Assembly: GCA_037143795.1 (NCBI GenBank)
Contig: JBAWXZ010000003.1
Span: 1 to 64,000 of the forward strand
Reading direction: 5' to 3'
Length of the DNA: 64,000 bases
DNA from: Firm-13 sp037143795
GTDB taxonomy: Bacteria > Bacillota > Clostridia > Saccharofermentanales > Saccharofermentanaceae
Shown: in pieces, positions 44,864 to 52,917 of the stretch
Position numbering within the stretch: the first letter of the stretch is position 1
Layout of the letters: each line of letters begins with the position of its first letter
Program-made: the position numbers and the translations under genes
The notes under the pieces: generated by a model
What the model was told of the DNA's origin: nothing
Database searches by the model: none
What the model saw: the letters and a program-made list of their open reading frames with translations, nothing else

Positions 44864-47203
44864 ATGAAGAATATTGTTTCTTTGAATGAATTGACGCCGG
44901 AAAGTTATCCTTTTGCCGGAGGCAAGGGTACAGCACTTGCGGCCATGAAGCAGCAAAAGCTTCCTGTTCCGGAGGGCTTTGTTGTTCTGAGCCGCGCTTT
45001 TTGCGGGGGGGAGTTATCTGACTCGGAAAAATCCGAAATTGCCAGGCATCTTGCCGCTTTTACCAAACGCACATCCTTTGCGGTCCGGTCATCGGCCCTT
45101 CACGAGGACAGCGGCAAGGCTTCCTTTGCCGGTGCATATGAGACTGTTCTTGCTGTTTCTAATACGGATGTCTTATCTGCCATACAGAAGGTTGCTGCTT
45201 CCATGCATGCGCAAAGGGTACAGACATATGCCGGCAGCCGGAACATCCCGGCCGACGGGCAGATGGCAGTTGTGGTCCAGAAGTTTATCCGGCCGCAATT
45301 TGCAGGAGTTCTTTTTACCTCCGATCCGATCACAGGAAGTGCCGCCAAAATGACCGGTAACTATGTTACAGGTGTAGGCGAACCGCTTGTTTCAGGGGAT
45401 GTGAACGGACAGGGATTTACCTTTGACAGCCTCTATTATTCATACAGCGGACCGGAGGAGCTGCGGCCTTATGCACGGAGGCTTTTCAGGCTGGCCGGTA
45501 AAATTGCCCGGTTCTTTGAGTGTCCGCAGGATATTGAGTGGGCCGCGGCAGGCGGCAGGGTATATGTCCTGCAGGCAAGGCCTGTCACGACACTTCGAAG
45601 AATCGATTATGACACCTTCGAAATCAATGCATCCCTGAGCGGAGACTATCTCTTTGCCAACACGAATGTCGGTGAAGGATTCCCCAATGTGATCACACCA
45701 ATGATGTGGAGCCTTGTGGAATCTACGAGCAGAACCATGGGTTTTCCGCATTTCCTCGATAATATCTGCGGACACCCTTATGCAAATATGAGCGTGGTGT
45801 ATGCAGGCCTGAAATCTTTTGGATTCAGTAAAAAGCTGATCAGAATAATCACAGGGGATATAGCGGGACAAATTCCGGACAATATGGAAATCCCTATATT
45901 TCCATTTGATAAAAAATATGTCCGCAGTGCACTCGCGGGTTTATTCCACAGGCATGCCCTGAATAAATTTTCAAATATGAAGACATCGGAATTTCTGGAT
46001 CGCTGTGAAGATCTTTTCAGGGAAGAGATGGAAATAATACATGCTTCGGGCACAAATGACAGCCTGCTGGAAGTATGGCAGAGAAATGTTGGTCCATTTA
46101 TCAGGAAGCTCGAGATCTCGATGTTTAAGAATTTGCGTATCGGCGGCATCTTCAATACCCGCAAGGAATTCATCGCGCTTATCGGTGAAGAAACGGCCAA
46201 TACCCTGTGCTCCAACTGCAGCGGGGAAGACGTACTTGAAAGCATGAAGCCGGCACTTTTCCTTGAAAAAGTTATCAGCGGCGAAATCAGCAAGACCGAA
46301 TATATAGAAAAATATGGGCATCGATCCCCCGAAGAGCTCGAAGCAGGCACACCGTTTCCTTATGAAAATGAACAGTACATAGACAATCTTATCGAAAACT
46401 ACAGAAGTTCAGGTGTAAGTGCGGTCCTCCTTCAAAAAAAGCAGAAGGAGCGGTTCGAGGAAGCTAAGACCGTATTTCTGCAGAAATACCCCCGTAAGGC
46501 AAGGTGGCTGGACAGAAAAATTGCCTGGCTGCAAAAATCCATGCAGTCCAGGGAAATTGTCCGAAGCAAAGGAATCCGGTTTGTATGCATCCTGCGCGAG
46601 TTTTTGCTGCAGTGCGGCAAAGTGAACGGAATAGACGGCAATGTATTCTATCTGTATTTTGATGAGGCCATGGATATGCTTCGCGGAGACAACTCGGCGC
46701 TTGTACATATTGCAGCACGAAAACATACATATGAAAAATACAAGCTTCTTCCGACATTTCCGTCCGTCATCCGCGGCCGGTTTGACCCGTATGAATGGAT
46801 GAAATCCGAAGATAGAAACATAGACTATTTTGACGGTGTACACGGCAGACAACCGGAAGATGGTAATGATGAGGCAGACCGGCTGACCGGTTTTGCCGGG
46901 GCATCGGGGATCGTGGAAGGCATAGTCAGGGTGCTGAATGATTTTTCGGAAATGAACAGCCTGAAGACAGGTGAAATACTTGTTACGGCTATGACAAATA
47001 TTGGCTGGACACCGATCTTCCCAAGGGCCGCAGCCATTATCACAAATATCGGCGCACCGCTCTCCCATGCAGCAATCGTTGCACGCGAATTCGGGATTCC
47101 CGCTGTTGTCGGCTGCAGGAACGCTACGGCCAGACTCAGGACCGGCGACCGGGTCAGGGTAGACGGGGGAAAGGGGATTGTAACAATTCTATCGCAGGTG
47201 TAG
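44864..47203 (+). CDS. PEP-synthase-like/rifampicin phosphotransferase-like protein
   Basis: A 779-residue protein with an ATP-grasp domain (about 15-235; SFAVRSSALHEDSGKASFAG, GVLFTSDPITG, DIEWAAAGGRVYVLQARPV), a central region (about 245-680) unlike the PEP/pyruvate barrel, and a C-terminal swivelling phosphohistidine domain (about 690-779; GAPLSHAAIVAREFGIPAVVG, His735). This is the order seen in rifampicin phosphotransferases, which move the beta-phosphate of ATP to a small molecule through the histidine. The acceptor here is unknown. AAGGGG precedes the ATG. The last residues (SQV-stop) are encoded inside a repeat element. The gene is divergent from the condensation-domain gene over a 231-base AT-rich gap. 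Confidence 0.85.
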   Translation: MKNIVSLNELTPESYPFAGGKGTALAAMKQQKLPVPEGFVVLSRAFCGGELSDSEKSEIARHLAAFTKRTSFAVRSSALHEDSGKASFAGAYETVLAVSNTDVLSAIQKVAASMHAQRVQTYAGSRNIPADGQMAVVVQKFIRPQFAGVLFTSDPITGSAAKMTGNYVTGVGEPLVSGDVNGQGFTFDSLYYSYSGPEELRPYARRLFRLAGKIARFFECPQDIEWAAAGGRVYVLQARPVTTLRRIDYDTFEINASLSGDYLFANTNVGEGFPNVITPMMWSLVESTSRTMGFPHFLDNICGHPYANMSVVYAGLKSFGFSKKLIRIITGDIAGQIPDNMEIPIFPFDKKYVRSALAGLFHRHALNKFSNMKTSEFLDRCEDLFREEMEIIHASGTNDSLLEVWQRNVGPFIRKLEISMFKNLRIGGIFNTRKEFIALIGEETANTLCSNCSGEDVLESMKPALFLEKVISGEISKTEYIEKYGHRSPEELEAGTPFPYENEQYIDNLIENYRSSGVSAVLLQKKQKERFEEAKTVFLQKYPRKARWLDRKIAWLQKSMQSREIVRSKGIRFVCILREFLLQCGKVNGIDGNVFYLYFDEAMDMLRGDNSALVHIAARKHTYEKYKLLPTFPSVIRGRFDPYEWMKSEDRNIDYFDGVHGRQPEDGNDEADRLTGFAGASGIVEGIVRVLNDFSEMNSLKTGEILVTAMTNIGWTPIFPRAAAIITNIGAPLSHAAIVAREFGIPAVVGCRNATARLRTGDRVRVDGGKGIVTILSQV

Positions 47204-47584
47204 TTGTATCGGCTCTCTCCATTTCGCTCGGCTACGCAGGTGTAATTGTTTCGGCTCTCTCCATTACGCTCGCTGCGCTCGCCTCCATGTCGAATGTCGC
47301 CTCAACAACTACACCTGCTCCTTGAAGAGGCATCCTGCGGATGCCAAGGAATATTTATATGAGGCTCTCTCGACATTTCGCTGCGCTGCGCTCGGCTCCA
47401 TGTCGAATGTCGCCTCAACAACTACCCTGCTCCTTGGAGAGGCATCCTGCGGATGCCGCGGAATATTTATATTCGGGCTCTCTCCATTACGCTCGCTGCG
47501 CTCGGCTCCATGTCGAATGTCGCCTCAACAACTACACCTGCTCCTTGAAGAGGCATCCTGCGGATGCCAAGGAATAATTATATG
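47194..47584 (+). repeat. Hairpin repeat cluster, locus 1 (three tandem units)
   Basis: Three units of about 111-112 bases follow each other and share the core GCTCGCTGCGCTCGGCTCC, ATGTCGAATGTCGCCTCAAC and the small hairpin GGCATCC-TGC-GGATGCC (47329-47345, 47441-47457, 47552-47568), each ending in an AT-rich GGAATA tail. The outer arms GCAGGTGTAGTTGT (47194-47207) and ACAACTACACCTGC (47305-47318) are complementary, so the first unit can fold as a long hairpin. An extra partial left arm lies at 47236-47250. The first arm supplies the stop codon of the upstream gene. The rest of the gap to 47745 is AT-rich and leads to the lipoprotein's ribosome site. The open frames that cross the repeats are judged artefacts. 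Confidence 0.85.
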
Positions 47585-47745
47585 AGGATATCTCTCTATT
47601 TTCAATTATTTCCACTAACCATACAAACAAATAAATTTTGTTTTACTTTTATTGCGCAATGATGTACGTTTATATTAATCATTTTGAAGATGGCAGAAAT
47701 AGAGAACAGGTACACAGCTAATTATGGATACGAGGAGTTTTGTTT

Positions 47746-48705
47746 ATGAAGAAATACTTAAAAATGGGAAGCGCGGTCCTGCTAATTTTTGCCGGTCTGG
47801 TCGCTATTACTGCTTGCCAATCAAAAATTGAGACAAAATTGAACGCAAATGATACGGAATCCAGCCAAAAGATATCTTCTGTCATTTCTGAAATTACAAC
47901 TGCTGCAACGGCGGATCCGGAACCGTCAAAAACGGATCCGGCAGCATCGGATCCGGCAGATACAACCTCTGGCGGGACTGTTCATTTTGACCCTGAGACG
48001 GTCACGCCCGATAATCCGAATAATGGATATAAATTGACGGAAAATCTTGATATGGACGGCGACGGAAAACTCGAATCAATACGGGTTGATCCTGTTGCAT
48101 TAGAAAGCGATCCGCAGCATGTCGACAAATACATCATATATTTTAACGGAGAAGAGCTTTCAAGTCTCTATGTTGCAGATGCTTTCTGCTTTGGGGGAAT
48201 AGATGTTATTGACATAGATAATTCCGATACTTTTAAGGAGGTTGTATGTTCCTTTGATATTGCCAGTGAAGATTATGTTGCCTACATCATTCGGTTCGAC
48301 GGCATCTCGGTGAAATTCCAGAAAACAGCGTTACTATATGACGCCCCGGGAGATGGCTCGCTTATAGTTGGTGAAGGAGAATTCCTTCAGTCAGGGGATG
48401 CAACCAAAGAATACTCAGTGGATGATCAATTCAATTTTACATGGGTAAATCGACTGTATGATACGGACATGAACGTTATTTCAAAAGTACCGGTACAGGT
48501 TCAATTTATGAAGGACGGCATTTATACCGATGGAATTTTGGAAACCGGAACCAAAATCTGCATTTATCAGGTTGACTATGTTTCAAAGGCATATTTCCGG
48601 ACTTCGGATGGTCGGGAGGGCCTTCTGATGGTTGACGGATTGACCATTGAGCCGGACGGGATTTCTTCGCAGAAGTGCTTTGACGGGTTTGCATTTGGTG
48701 ACTGA
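47746..48705 (+). CDS. Lipoprotein of unknown function
   Basis: A 319-residue secreted lipoprotein: MKKYLKMGSAVLLIF, hydrophobic core and lipobox ITAC at about residue 25. A Ser/Thr/Asp/Pro-rich linker (about 30-90) follows. NLDMDGDGKLESIRVDP (about 105) resembles an FG-GAP/EF-hand-like calcium loop, as in the lipoprotein at 84-1265. The rest is a beta-rich domain I do not recognise. The ATG at 47746 follows GAGGAG; an in-frame ATG six bases upstream is closer to that site and less likely. It lies alone between two repeat-bearing regions. Confidence 0.75.
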   Translation: MKKYLKMGSAVLLIFAGLVAITACQSKIETKLNANDTESSQKISSVISEITTAATADPEPSKTDPAASDPADTTSGGTVHFDPETVTPDNPNNGYKLTENLDMDGDGKLESIRVDPVALESDPQHVDKYIIYFNGEELSSLYVADAFCFGGIDVIDIDNSDTFKEVVCSFDIASEDYVAYIIRFDGISVKFQKTALLYDAPGDGSLIVGEGEFLQSGDATKEYSVDDQFNFTWVNRLYDTDMNVISKVPVQVQFMKDGIYTDGILETGTKICIYQVDYVSKAYFRTSDGREGLLMVDGLTIEPDGISSQKCFDGFAFGD

Positions 48706-48731
48706 AATTAATGAAACCATTCCCATCATAT

Positions 48732-48760
48732 AATTGTTCCGCGAGTAGACGGAAGCAATT
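48732..48760. terminator. Bulged hairpin between convergent genes
   Basis: AATTG-TTCCG pairs with CGGAA-G-CAATT (one bulged G) around an 8-base loop. It is followed by TTAAC on the plus strand and ATATG on the minus strand. The T-tracts are poor, but the position between two convergent genes fits a weak bidirectional terminator. Confidence 0.5.
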
Positions 48761-48831
48761 TTAACATGTAAAATCTATCAATTACACAGTAATGACGATT
48801 TCGGATTTTTACCGGAAGCGCTTTCCTTTTT

Positions 48832-50313
48832 TCATCTGTCCACAGTTTGAAATGGTATTGCCGGACAAATTCCGGATAACATAGAAGTTTTCCTGTCTAA
48901 TGATTTTAAGTATGTCAGTTCTTTTGACAGTTCGGCGCGTACGCTTTTCTGCCAGAAATACTCGCCGATGAACATAACTTTTATATAGGCTTTTTCACAA
49001 AAGATTGTTCTGAACAGTCTTTTTCGTGAGTATATTTTTCTGCTTGCGTGAATAATTTCCAGTTGTAAATCGTATGGGGATATATTCTCAGGGAAATGCA
49101 CAACATTGCCGTTGTATTTTGACCAGTCCGTATGTATCAGCTTATCCTTGTGTGATTCATAGGACGGCGTGCCGGGCACAAAGTACATGGACTGGATGAG
49201 AACGCCATGAATATCATGCTCTATCACAAAGTTTGCAAGGCGGTCGCCAACGCCTTTAGTATGATTGTCGGCGCCCATGATAAATAGCCCTCGTACATTT
49301 AAGCCATGCTTCTGAATGTTTTCCACGGACCTGCTGATTTCGGAATAGGAGCTCTTTTTGTGATTCGAAGCAAAAGCTTCGTCTTCCAGGAATTCAATCC
49401 CCATAGCTAATTCGAGGAATCCGGCTTCTTTCAAAAGATCCAGCATCTCATCGTCAAAACCGACCTCAAATCTGGCCTGCACGGTGAAGTGATACTTGAT
49501 TTTACTGTCAATAATCGCACGCAGTACGGAAATTGCCCACTGCCTGTCGGCAAAAAAATTGTCATCTGTAAACCACAAAATACGGTTCAGCCGCGGGAAG
49601 AAGCCCTGCTCCTGAAAAGCAATCGCCTGCTTCATATCTTCCAGGATGTTGTCAGTCGTTCTCGTTCGTACTTTTCGCCCAAAATGGCGGACGACCGCAC
49701 AATAATCACAGTTGTGAGGGCAGCCCCGTGAAGCGTGTACCTGAGCCCATATTGTATTGTATCCGGCCATTTTACTGTACCGATATAGTAAATTCCGGTT
49801 CGGAATTGTATTTATATTTTCAGGCGGCTGCTGCAGCCCGGTAAAAATAACATCCAATCCCTTTTTGTACGCAACTCCGGGAAAATCGACCGGTGTATTA
49901 TTCCGGATTGCCTGAATGAAGGTAATGATTGTTTCATCGCCTTCCCCAAGAAGGACATAGTCGCAATAGTTTACTGCTTCCGGATAATTCATTGATGCAT
50001 GAAGGCCCCCCATAACGACAATGGCTTTGGAATTCTTTTTAACATATCGGGCAAGCTCATATCCGCGTACAGCGGCAAATGTAAAAATACCGATAAAAAC
50101 GATATCCGCATCAAGCACATCATCCCATCGTATAGTTGAAATGGACTCGCTGTACATTAACGTATCATCAACGACTTCTTTGGTCAGAGTGGAAAGTGTA
50201 AGAAGACCGACAGACGGTGTTCGAATATATTTGTTATATGTATAAAAGTTCCTGATCGATTTTTTATACTGCGGAACACCGGGTTCAATAAATCTTACTT
50301 TTGATATTTTCAT
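48832..50313 (-). CDS. B12-binding-type radical SAM protein (third in window)
   Basis: A 493-residue protein with an N-terminal cobalamin-type domain (about 1-150; VVMGGLHASMNYPEAV, DYVLLGEGDETI) and radical SAM motif ASRGCPHNCDYCAVV near residue 200 (CxxxCxxC). WFTDDNFFADRQWAISVLRA and MGIEFLEDEAF are typical barrel elements. It differs from the 12.6-15.3 kb pair and has no close partner gene. The ATG at 50313 has AAAGGGG upstream; an in-frame ATG 27 bases earlier has no such site. The substrate is unknown. Its 5' side borders repeat locus 2. Confidence 0.88.
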   Translation of the reverse strand: MKISKVRFIEPGVPQYKKSIRNFYTYNKYIRTPSVGLLTLSTLTKEVVDDTLMYSESISTIRWDDVLDADIVFIGIFTFAAVRGYELARYVKKNSKAIVVMGGLHASMNYPEAVNYCDYVLLGEGDETIITFIQAIRNNTPVDFPGVAYKKGLDVIFTGLQQPPENINTIPNRNLLYRYSKMAGYNTIWAQVHASRGCPHNCDYCAVVRHFGRKVRTRTTDNILEDMKQAIAFQEQGFFPRLNRILWFTDDNFFADRQWAISVLRAIIDSKIKYHFTVQARFEVGFDDEMLDLLKEAGFLELAMGIEFLEDEAFASNHKKSSYSEISRSVENIQKHGLNVRGLFIMGADNHTKGVGDRLANFVIEHDIHGVLIQSMYFVPGTPSYESHKDKLIHTDWSKYNGNVVHFPENISPYDLQLEIIHASRKIYSRKRLFRTIFCEKAYIKVMFIGEYFWQKSVRAELSKELTYLKSLDRKTSMLSGICPAIPFQTVDR

Positions 50314-50416
50314 TTTGTTTTCCCCTTTGGTCCATATCACAAGTGAAATGGACGGAGTTGTATTATATCACTAGTGCTTATTCTATGGTAGTAATAATAG
50401 TACAGTACTACGCGTC

Positions 50417-50720
50417 GCGGGTGTAGTTGTTTCGGCTCTCTCCATTCCGCTCGCTGTGCTCGGCTCCATGTCGAAAGTCGCCTCAACAACTACACCCGCT
50501 CCTTGGGAGGGCATCCTGCGGATGCCGCGGAATATTTATATACGGCTCTCTCTCCATTTCGCTGCGCTGCATGTAGAGAGTCGCCTCAACAACTACACCC
50601 GCTTCTTGGGAAGGCATCCTGCGGTTGCCGCGGAATTTTAATTTTCCTTGGGAGCAAAGCTCACTCTACAGGAAGAGCAGTGCTCTTCCCGGCGACATTC
50701 GACATGGAGAGAGCCGAAAG
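50417..50720 (+). repeat. Hairpin repeat cluster, locus 2
   Basis: The element begins with GCGGGTGTAGTTGTT (50417-50431) and its perfect complement AACAACTACACCCGC (50485-50499). The hairpin GGCATCC-TGC-GGATGCC follows at 50510-50526. A second, shorter unit carries the variant GGCATCCTGCGGTTGCC at 50613-50629. Then comes a different module: GGGAGC-AAA-GCTCAC, the palindrome GGAAGAGCA-G-TGCTCTTCC (50671-50689) and GGCGACATTCGACATGGAGA, an inverted copy of the repeat core. Compared with locus 1 the outer arms changed from CAGG/CCTG to CGGG/CCCG on both sides, so pairing is kept. The gap 50721-50813 has nothing recognisable. Confidence 0.85.
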
Positions 50721-50813
50721 AACATTCACACTTCCCCAATTACGAACCATGAAACGGCTTATGAACAAATGACTGCTATCGTCCAAAGCGAAGTATACCT
50801 TAACTCTTAAATT

Positions 50814-51248
50814 TTGACAGATGTTTACAGCGATGAAATGACGGGAACGAAGGCAACGCTGGAAACCATTTTTATCAGCCTTAAAACAAAGAAGACGACT
50901 TTGAACGACAAAATTACCGAGTTGAAAAGTCAGAATACAACTGCCGAGAGCGAGTTGGAAGACATTAAGAACAGCATCACTTCCACGGAGACCAGCAATT
51001 CGGATTGTCAAAAGAGTAATTCCAATGCATCTTATGGTATGGCATCCTACCGGAAAAAATGCAAGAGGAATTACATCTCTACTAATTCCAACAAAACCCA
51101 AAGAGACCCCACCACCTGTATCGATTTAAAAACCCTATCCTATATAAATGATGATAGTTATACTCTTATAGGAATAAAATTAATTGGCATATTTATATTT
51201 TTTATCATCTCGAAAATGCGGTACAATGAAAACAATTTCGACCTGTAG
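50814..51248 (+). CDS. Uncertain small gene, coiled coil plus membrane tail
   Basis: A possible 144-residue product. Residues about 10-65 look like a coiled coil (TLETIFISLKTKKTTLNDKI, TTAESELEDIKNSI). Residues about 110-133 (YTLIGIKLIGIFIFFIISKM) form a membrane segment with a short charged tail. The reading frame starts at TTG without a ribosome site and its base content is more AT-rich than the neighbours. Its N-terminus follows another short frame that stops just before it, so a frameshifted or decaying gene is as likely as a real one. Not recognised. Confidence 0.3.
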   Translation: MTDVYSDEMTGTKATLETIFISLKTKKTTLNDKITELKSQNTTAESELEDIKNSITSTETSNSDCQKSNSNASYGMASYRKKCKRNYISTNSNKTQRDPTTCIDLKTLSYINDDSYTLIGIKLIGIFIFFIISKMRYNENNFDL

Positions 51249-51262
51249 AGAAAGAGAAACGC

Positions 51263-52054
51263 ATGAAGTTTATAAAAAAAATTCTAGGAAAAATCATACA
51301 CGCGATCGCACGTGCGCATCGCTTTGTTTTACGAGGGATGGTCTACCTGCTTGAGACAGGCATCTTGCTGGTCAAGGAATTCTTAAAGGGTTGCCTGGTT
51401 CTGTTCAGCATGGGCGGCTGTCTGCTCGTCTTTTTGTTGATTGGTCCAGTCGGCGTGTGGCTTCTTCGAAACCCCCTGATTCTGCTGATTTTTCTTCTGA
51501 TCGTCACCTTCCCGATACTCGGCGCCATCCTGCTGAATAAGCTTAAAGACTTCCAGATTATCAGCGAACGCTTCCTGTTCGGCCTGGCGGAGTACCTGCA
51601 AGACCCGGATCATCACACCAGGCGCTCGTATAAGTACCATAAGCAAACATATCAAGCTGAGAAGGATGTGCAGGCAAGGCGTGAATGGGAACGCCGCGAA
51701 CGTCAGCAGCAAATGTGGGAAGAGCGTTTTCGCCAATGGGGCACAGGGGGATTCGGCACCGGTTACAGCCAGAGAACTGCCGGCTCCGGATATAGCAACG
51801 GCTCGTCGGCCGGCAACCCGTATATGGATTTCAAGAGACAATACGAGAAAAGCTGCGCCACTCTCGGTATCCCCGTAACGACCGAAGAGAGCCGTATCAA
51901 GCTGGCGTATAGAAAAAAAGCCAAGCAATACCATCCGGACGTCAATCAGGCTTCGGATGCGACGGCAAGGTTCCAGGAGATCAGCGAAGCATACGAATTC
52001 CTAAACGAAGACAATATCCGCCGCTATAAAGGAATCGTGGGGTCGGGAACGTAG
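51263..52054 (+). CDS. Membrane-associated J-domain protein
   Basis: A 263-residue protein. N-terminal basic segment, two hydrophobic stretches (about 45-72 and 75-95), a charged linker rich in Arg/Gln (about 110-155), a Gly/Ser-rich link and a C-terminal J-domain (about 190-257, YRKKAKQYHPDVN with HPD at 224-226; FQEISEAYEFLNED). The J-domain should stimulate an Hsp70 (DnaK) partner at the membrane. Unlike DnaJ it lacks zinc and C-terminal substrate domains, and the J-domain is at the C-terminus. Its stop lies eight bases before repeat locus 3. Confidence 0.85.
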   Translation: MKFIKKILGKIIHAIARAHRFVLRGMVYLLETGILLVKEFLKGCLVLFSMGGCLLVFLLIGPVGVWLLRNPLILLIFLLIVTFPILGAILLNKLKDFQIISERFLFGLAEYLQDPDHHTRRSYKYHKQTYQAEKDVQARREWERRERQQQMWEERFRQWGTGGFGTGYSQRTAGSGYSNGSSAGNPYMDFKRQYEKSCATLGIPVTTEESRIKLAYRKKAKQYHPDVNQASDATARFQEISEAYEFLNEDNIRRYKGIVGSGT

Positions 52055-52061
52055 AAGCGTC

Positions 52062-52343
52062 GCAGGTGTAGTTGTATCGGCTCTCTCCATTACGCTCGCT
52101 ATGCTCGACTCCATGTCGAAAGTCGCCTCAACAAATACACCTGCTCCTTTGCAAGGCATCCTGCGGATGCCGCAGAATATTATTTTTCCTTGGGAGCGAA
52201 GCTCCCTCTGCAAGAAGTGCCGGTGCTCTTCCCGGCGACATTCGAAATGGAGCCGAGCGCAGCGAGCGTAATGAGAGAGCAGGAAGAGCACCGGCACTTC
52301 TCAGCGAGCGTAATGAGAGAGCAGGAAGAGCACCGGCACTTCT
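52062..52343 (+). repeat. Hairpin repeat cluster, locus 3, with inverted halves
   Basis: The left module is like locus 1: GCAGGTGTA (52062-52070) pairs with TACACCTGC (52136-52144), and GGCATCC-TGC-GGATGCC is at 52155-52171. The right module has GGGAGC-GAA-GCTCCC (52192-52206) and GGCGACATTCGAAATGGAGC followed by CGAGCGCAGCGAGCGTAATG. This is the reverse complement of the left core, so left and right modules form a roughly 45-base inverted repeat. AGAAGTGCCGGTGCTCTTCC (52213-52232) and its complement at 52282-52301 are a perfect 20-base inverted pair. The remainder to 52449 is a short AT-rich leader with TATAAT at 52413-52418. Confidence 0.85.
52260..52343 (+). repeat. Exact 42-base tandem duplication inside repeat locus 3
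   Basis: Bases 52260-52301 and 52302-52343 are identical (CAGCGAGCGTAATGAGAGAG followed by CAGGAAGAGCACCGGCACTT and CT). No mismatch is seen, so the duplication is recent. Confidence 0.9.
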
Positions 52344-52449
52344 TTCTGGACCTCTTACCCCCGATTTTTGCCCACTTGGCAGTATGGCTCTATGCATTTT
52401 GTTTTTTGGATTTATAATAAAAATGCAAGTGGAGTTGCGAGGTGAACAA

Positions 52450-52917
52450 ATGCGAGTGCGAATTGAAATGGTGGGCGAGGATGATCCCGTCGAAGTGGTC
52501 ATCTACTGCAGGAAAGTCACTCCGGAAGTAGAAGAGCTTGCCCGGCAGTTTGGTCAGGGCAAAAACGCCGGCCCACAGCCGACTTTCTACAAAGGAGAGG
52601 AACAATACTATCTCACGCTGTCGGAAATTCTGTTTTTCGAAACAGACGGCGACGGGGTCTTTGCGCACACGGAAAAGGACTCCTACGAGACCAGACAGCG
52701 GCTCTATGAACTCGAAGCCACACTGCCTCACTATTTTGTCCGTATTTCGCGATCCACCATTGCAAACACACTTCATATTTTTTCGGTCCAGCGAGGGCTC
52801 ACCCGGGTCGGGCTCGTTTCGTTTCGAGGATCGTATAAAGAAGTGTATGTATCAAGGATGTACAGTAATATTTTGAAAGTTAAAATGGAAGAGAGGTATT
52901 TGTATGAGAAGACATAG
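52450..52917 (+). CDS. LytTR-family DNA-binding regulator
   Basis: A 155-residue protein with a short N-terminal part and a C-terminal LytTR domain (about 55-150; LTLSEILFFETDGDGVFAH, YELEATLPHYFVRISRSTIAN). No receiver domain is present. This single-domain form is often paired with a LiaF-like or other small membrane protein. It is likely to bind promoters of its own operon. The ATG at 52450 follows GAGGTG; another ATG at 52423 is possible. It overlaps the next gene by 14 bases. Confidence 0.85.
   Translation: MRVRIEMVGEDDPVEVVIYCRKVTPEVEELARQFGQGKNAGPQPTFYKGEEQYYLTLSEILFFETDGDGVFAHTEKDSYETRQRLYELEATLPHYFVRISRSTIANTLHIFSVQRGLTRVGLVSFRGSYKEVYVSRMYSNILKVKMEERYLYEKT

Noticed and set aside
47322..47585. 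Open frames through the repeat units at 47.3 and 50.5 kb, and the extended frame from 52072
   Set aside because: They are made of the repeat sequence itself, recur in several frames and lack ribosome sites. The LytTR gene starts at its own ATG at 52450.
47194..52343. CRISPR array
   Set aside because: The repeat units are about 110 bases, have no unique spacers between short repeats and no cas genes are near.
47194..52343. Insertion sequence
   Set aside because: No transposase frame and no target-site duplication could be seen; the units are too short for an autonomous element.
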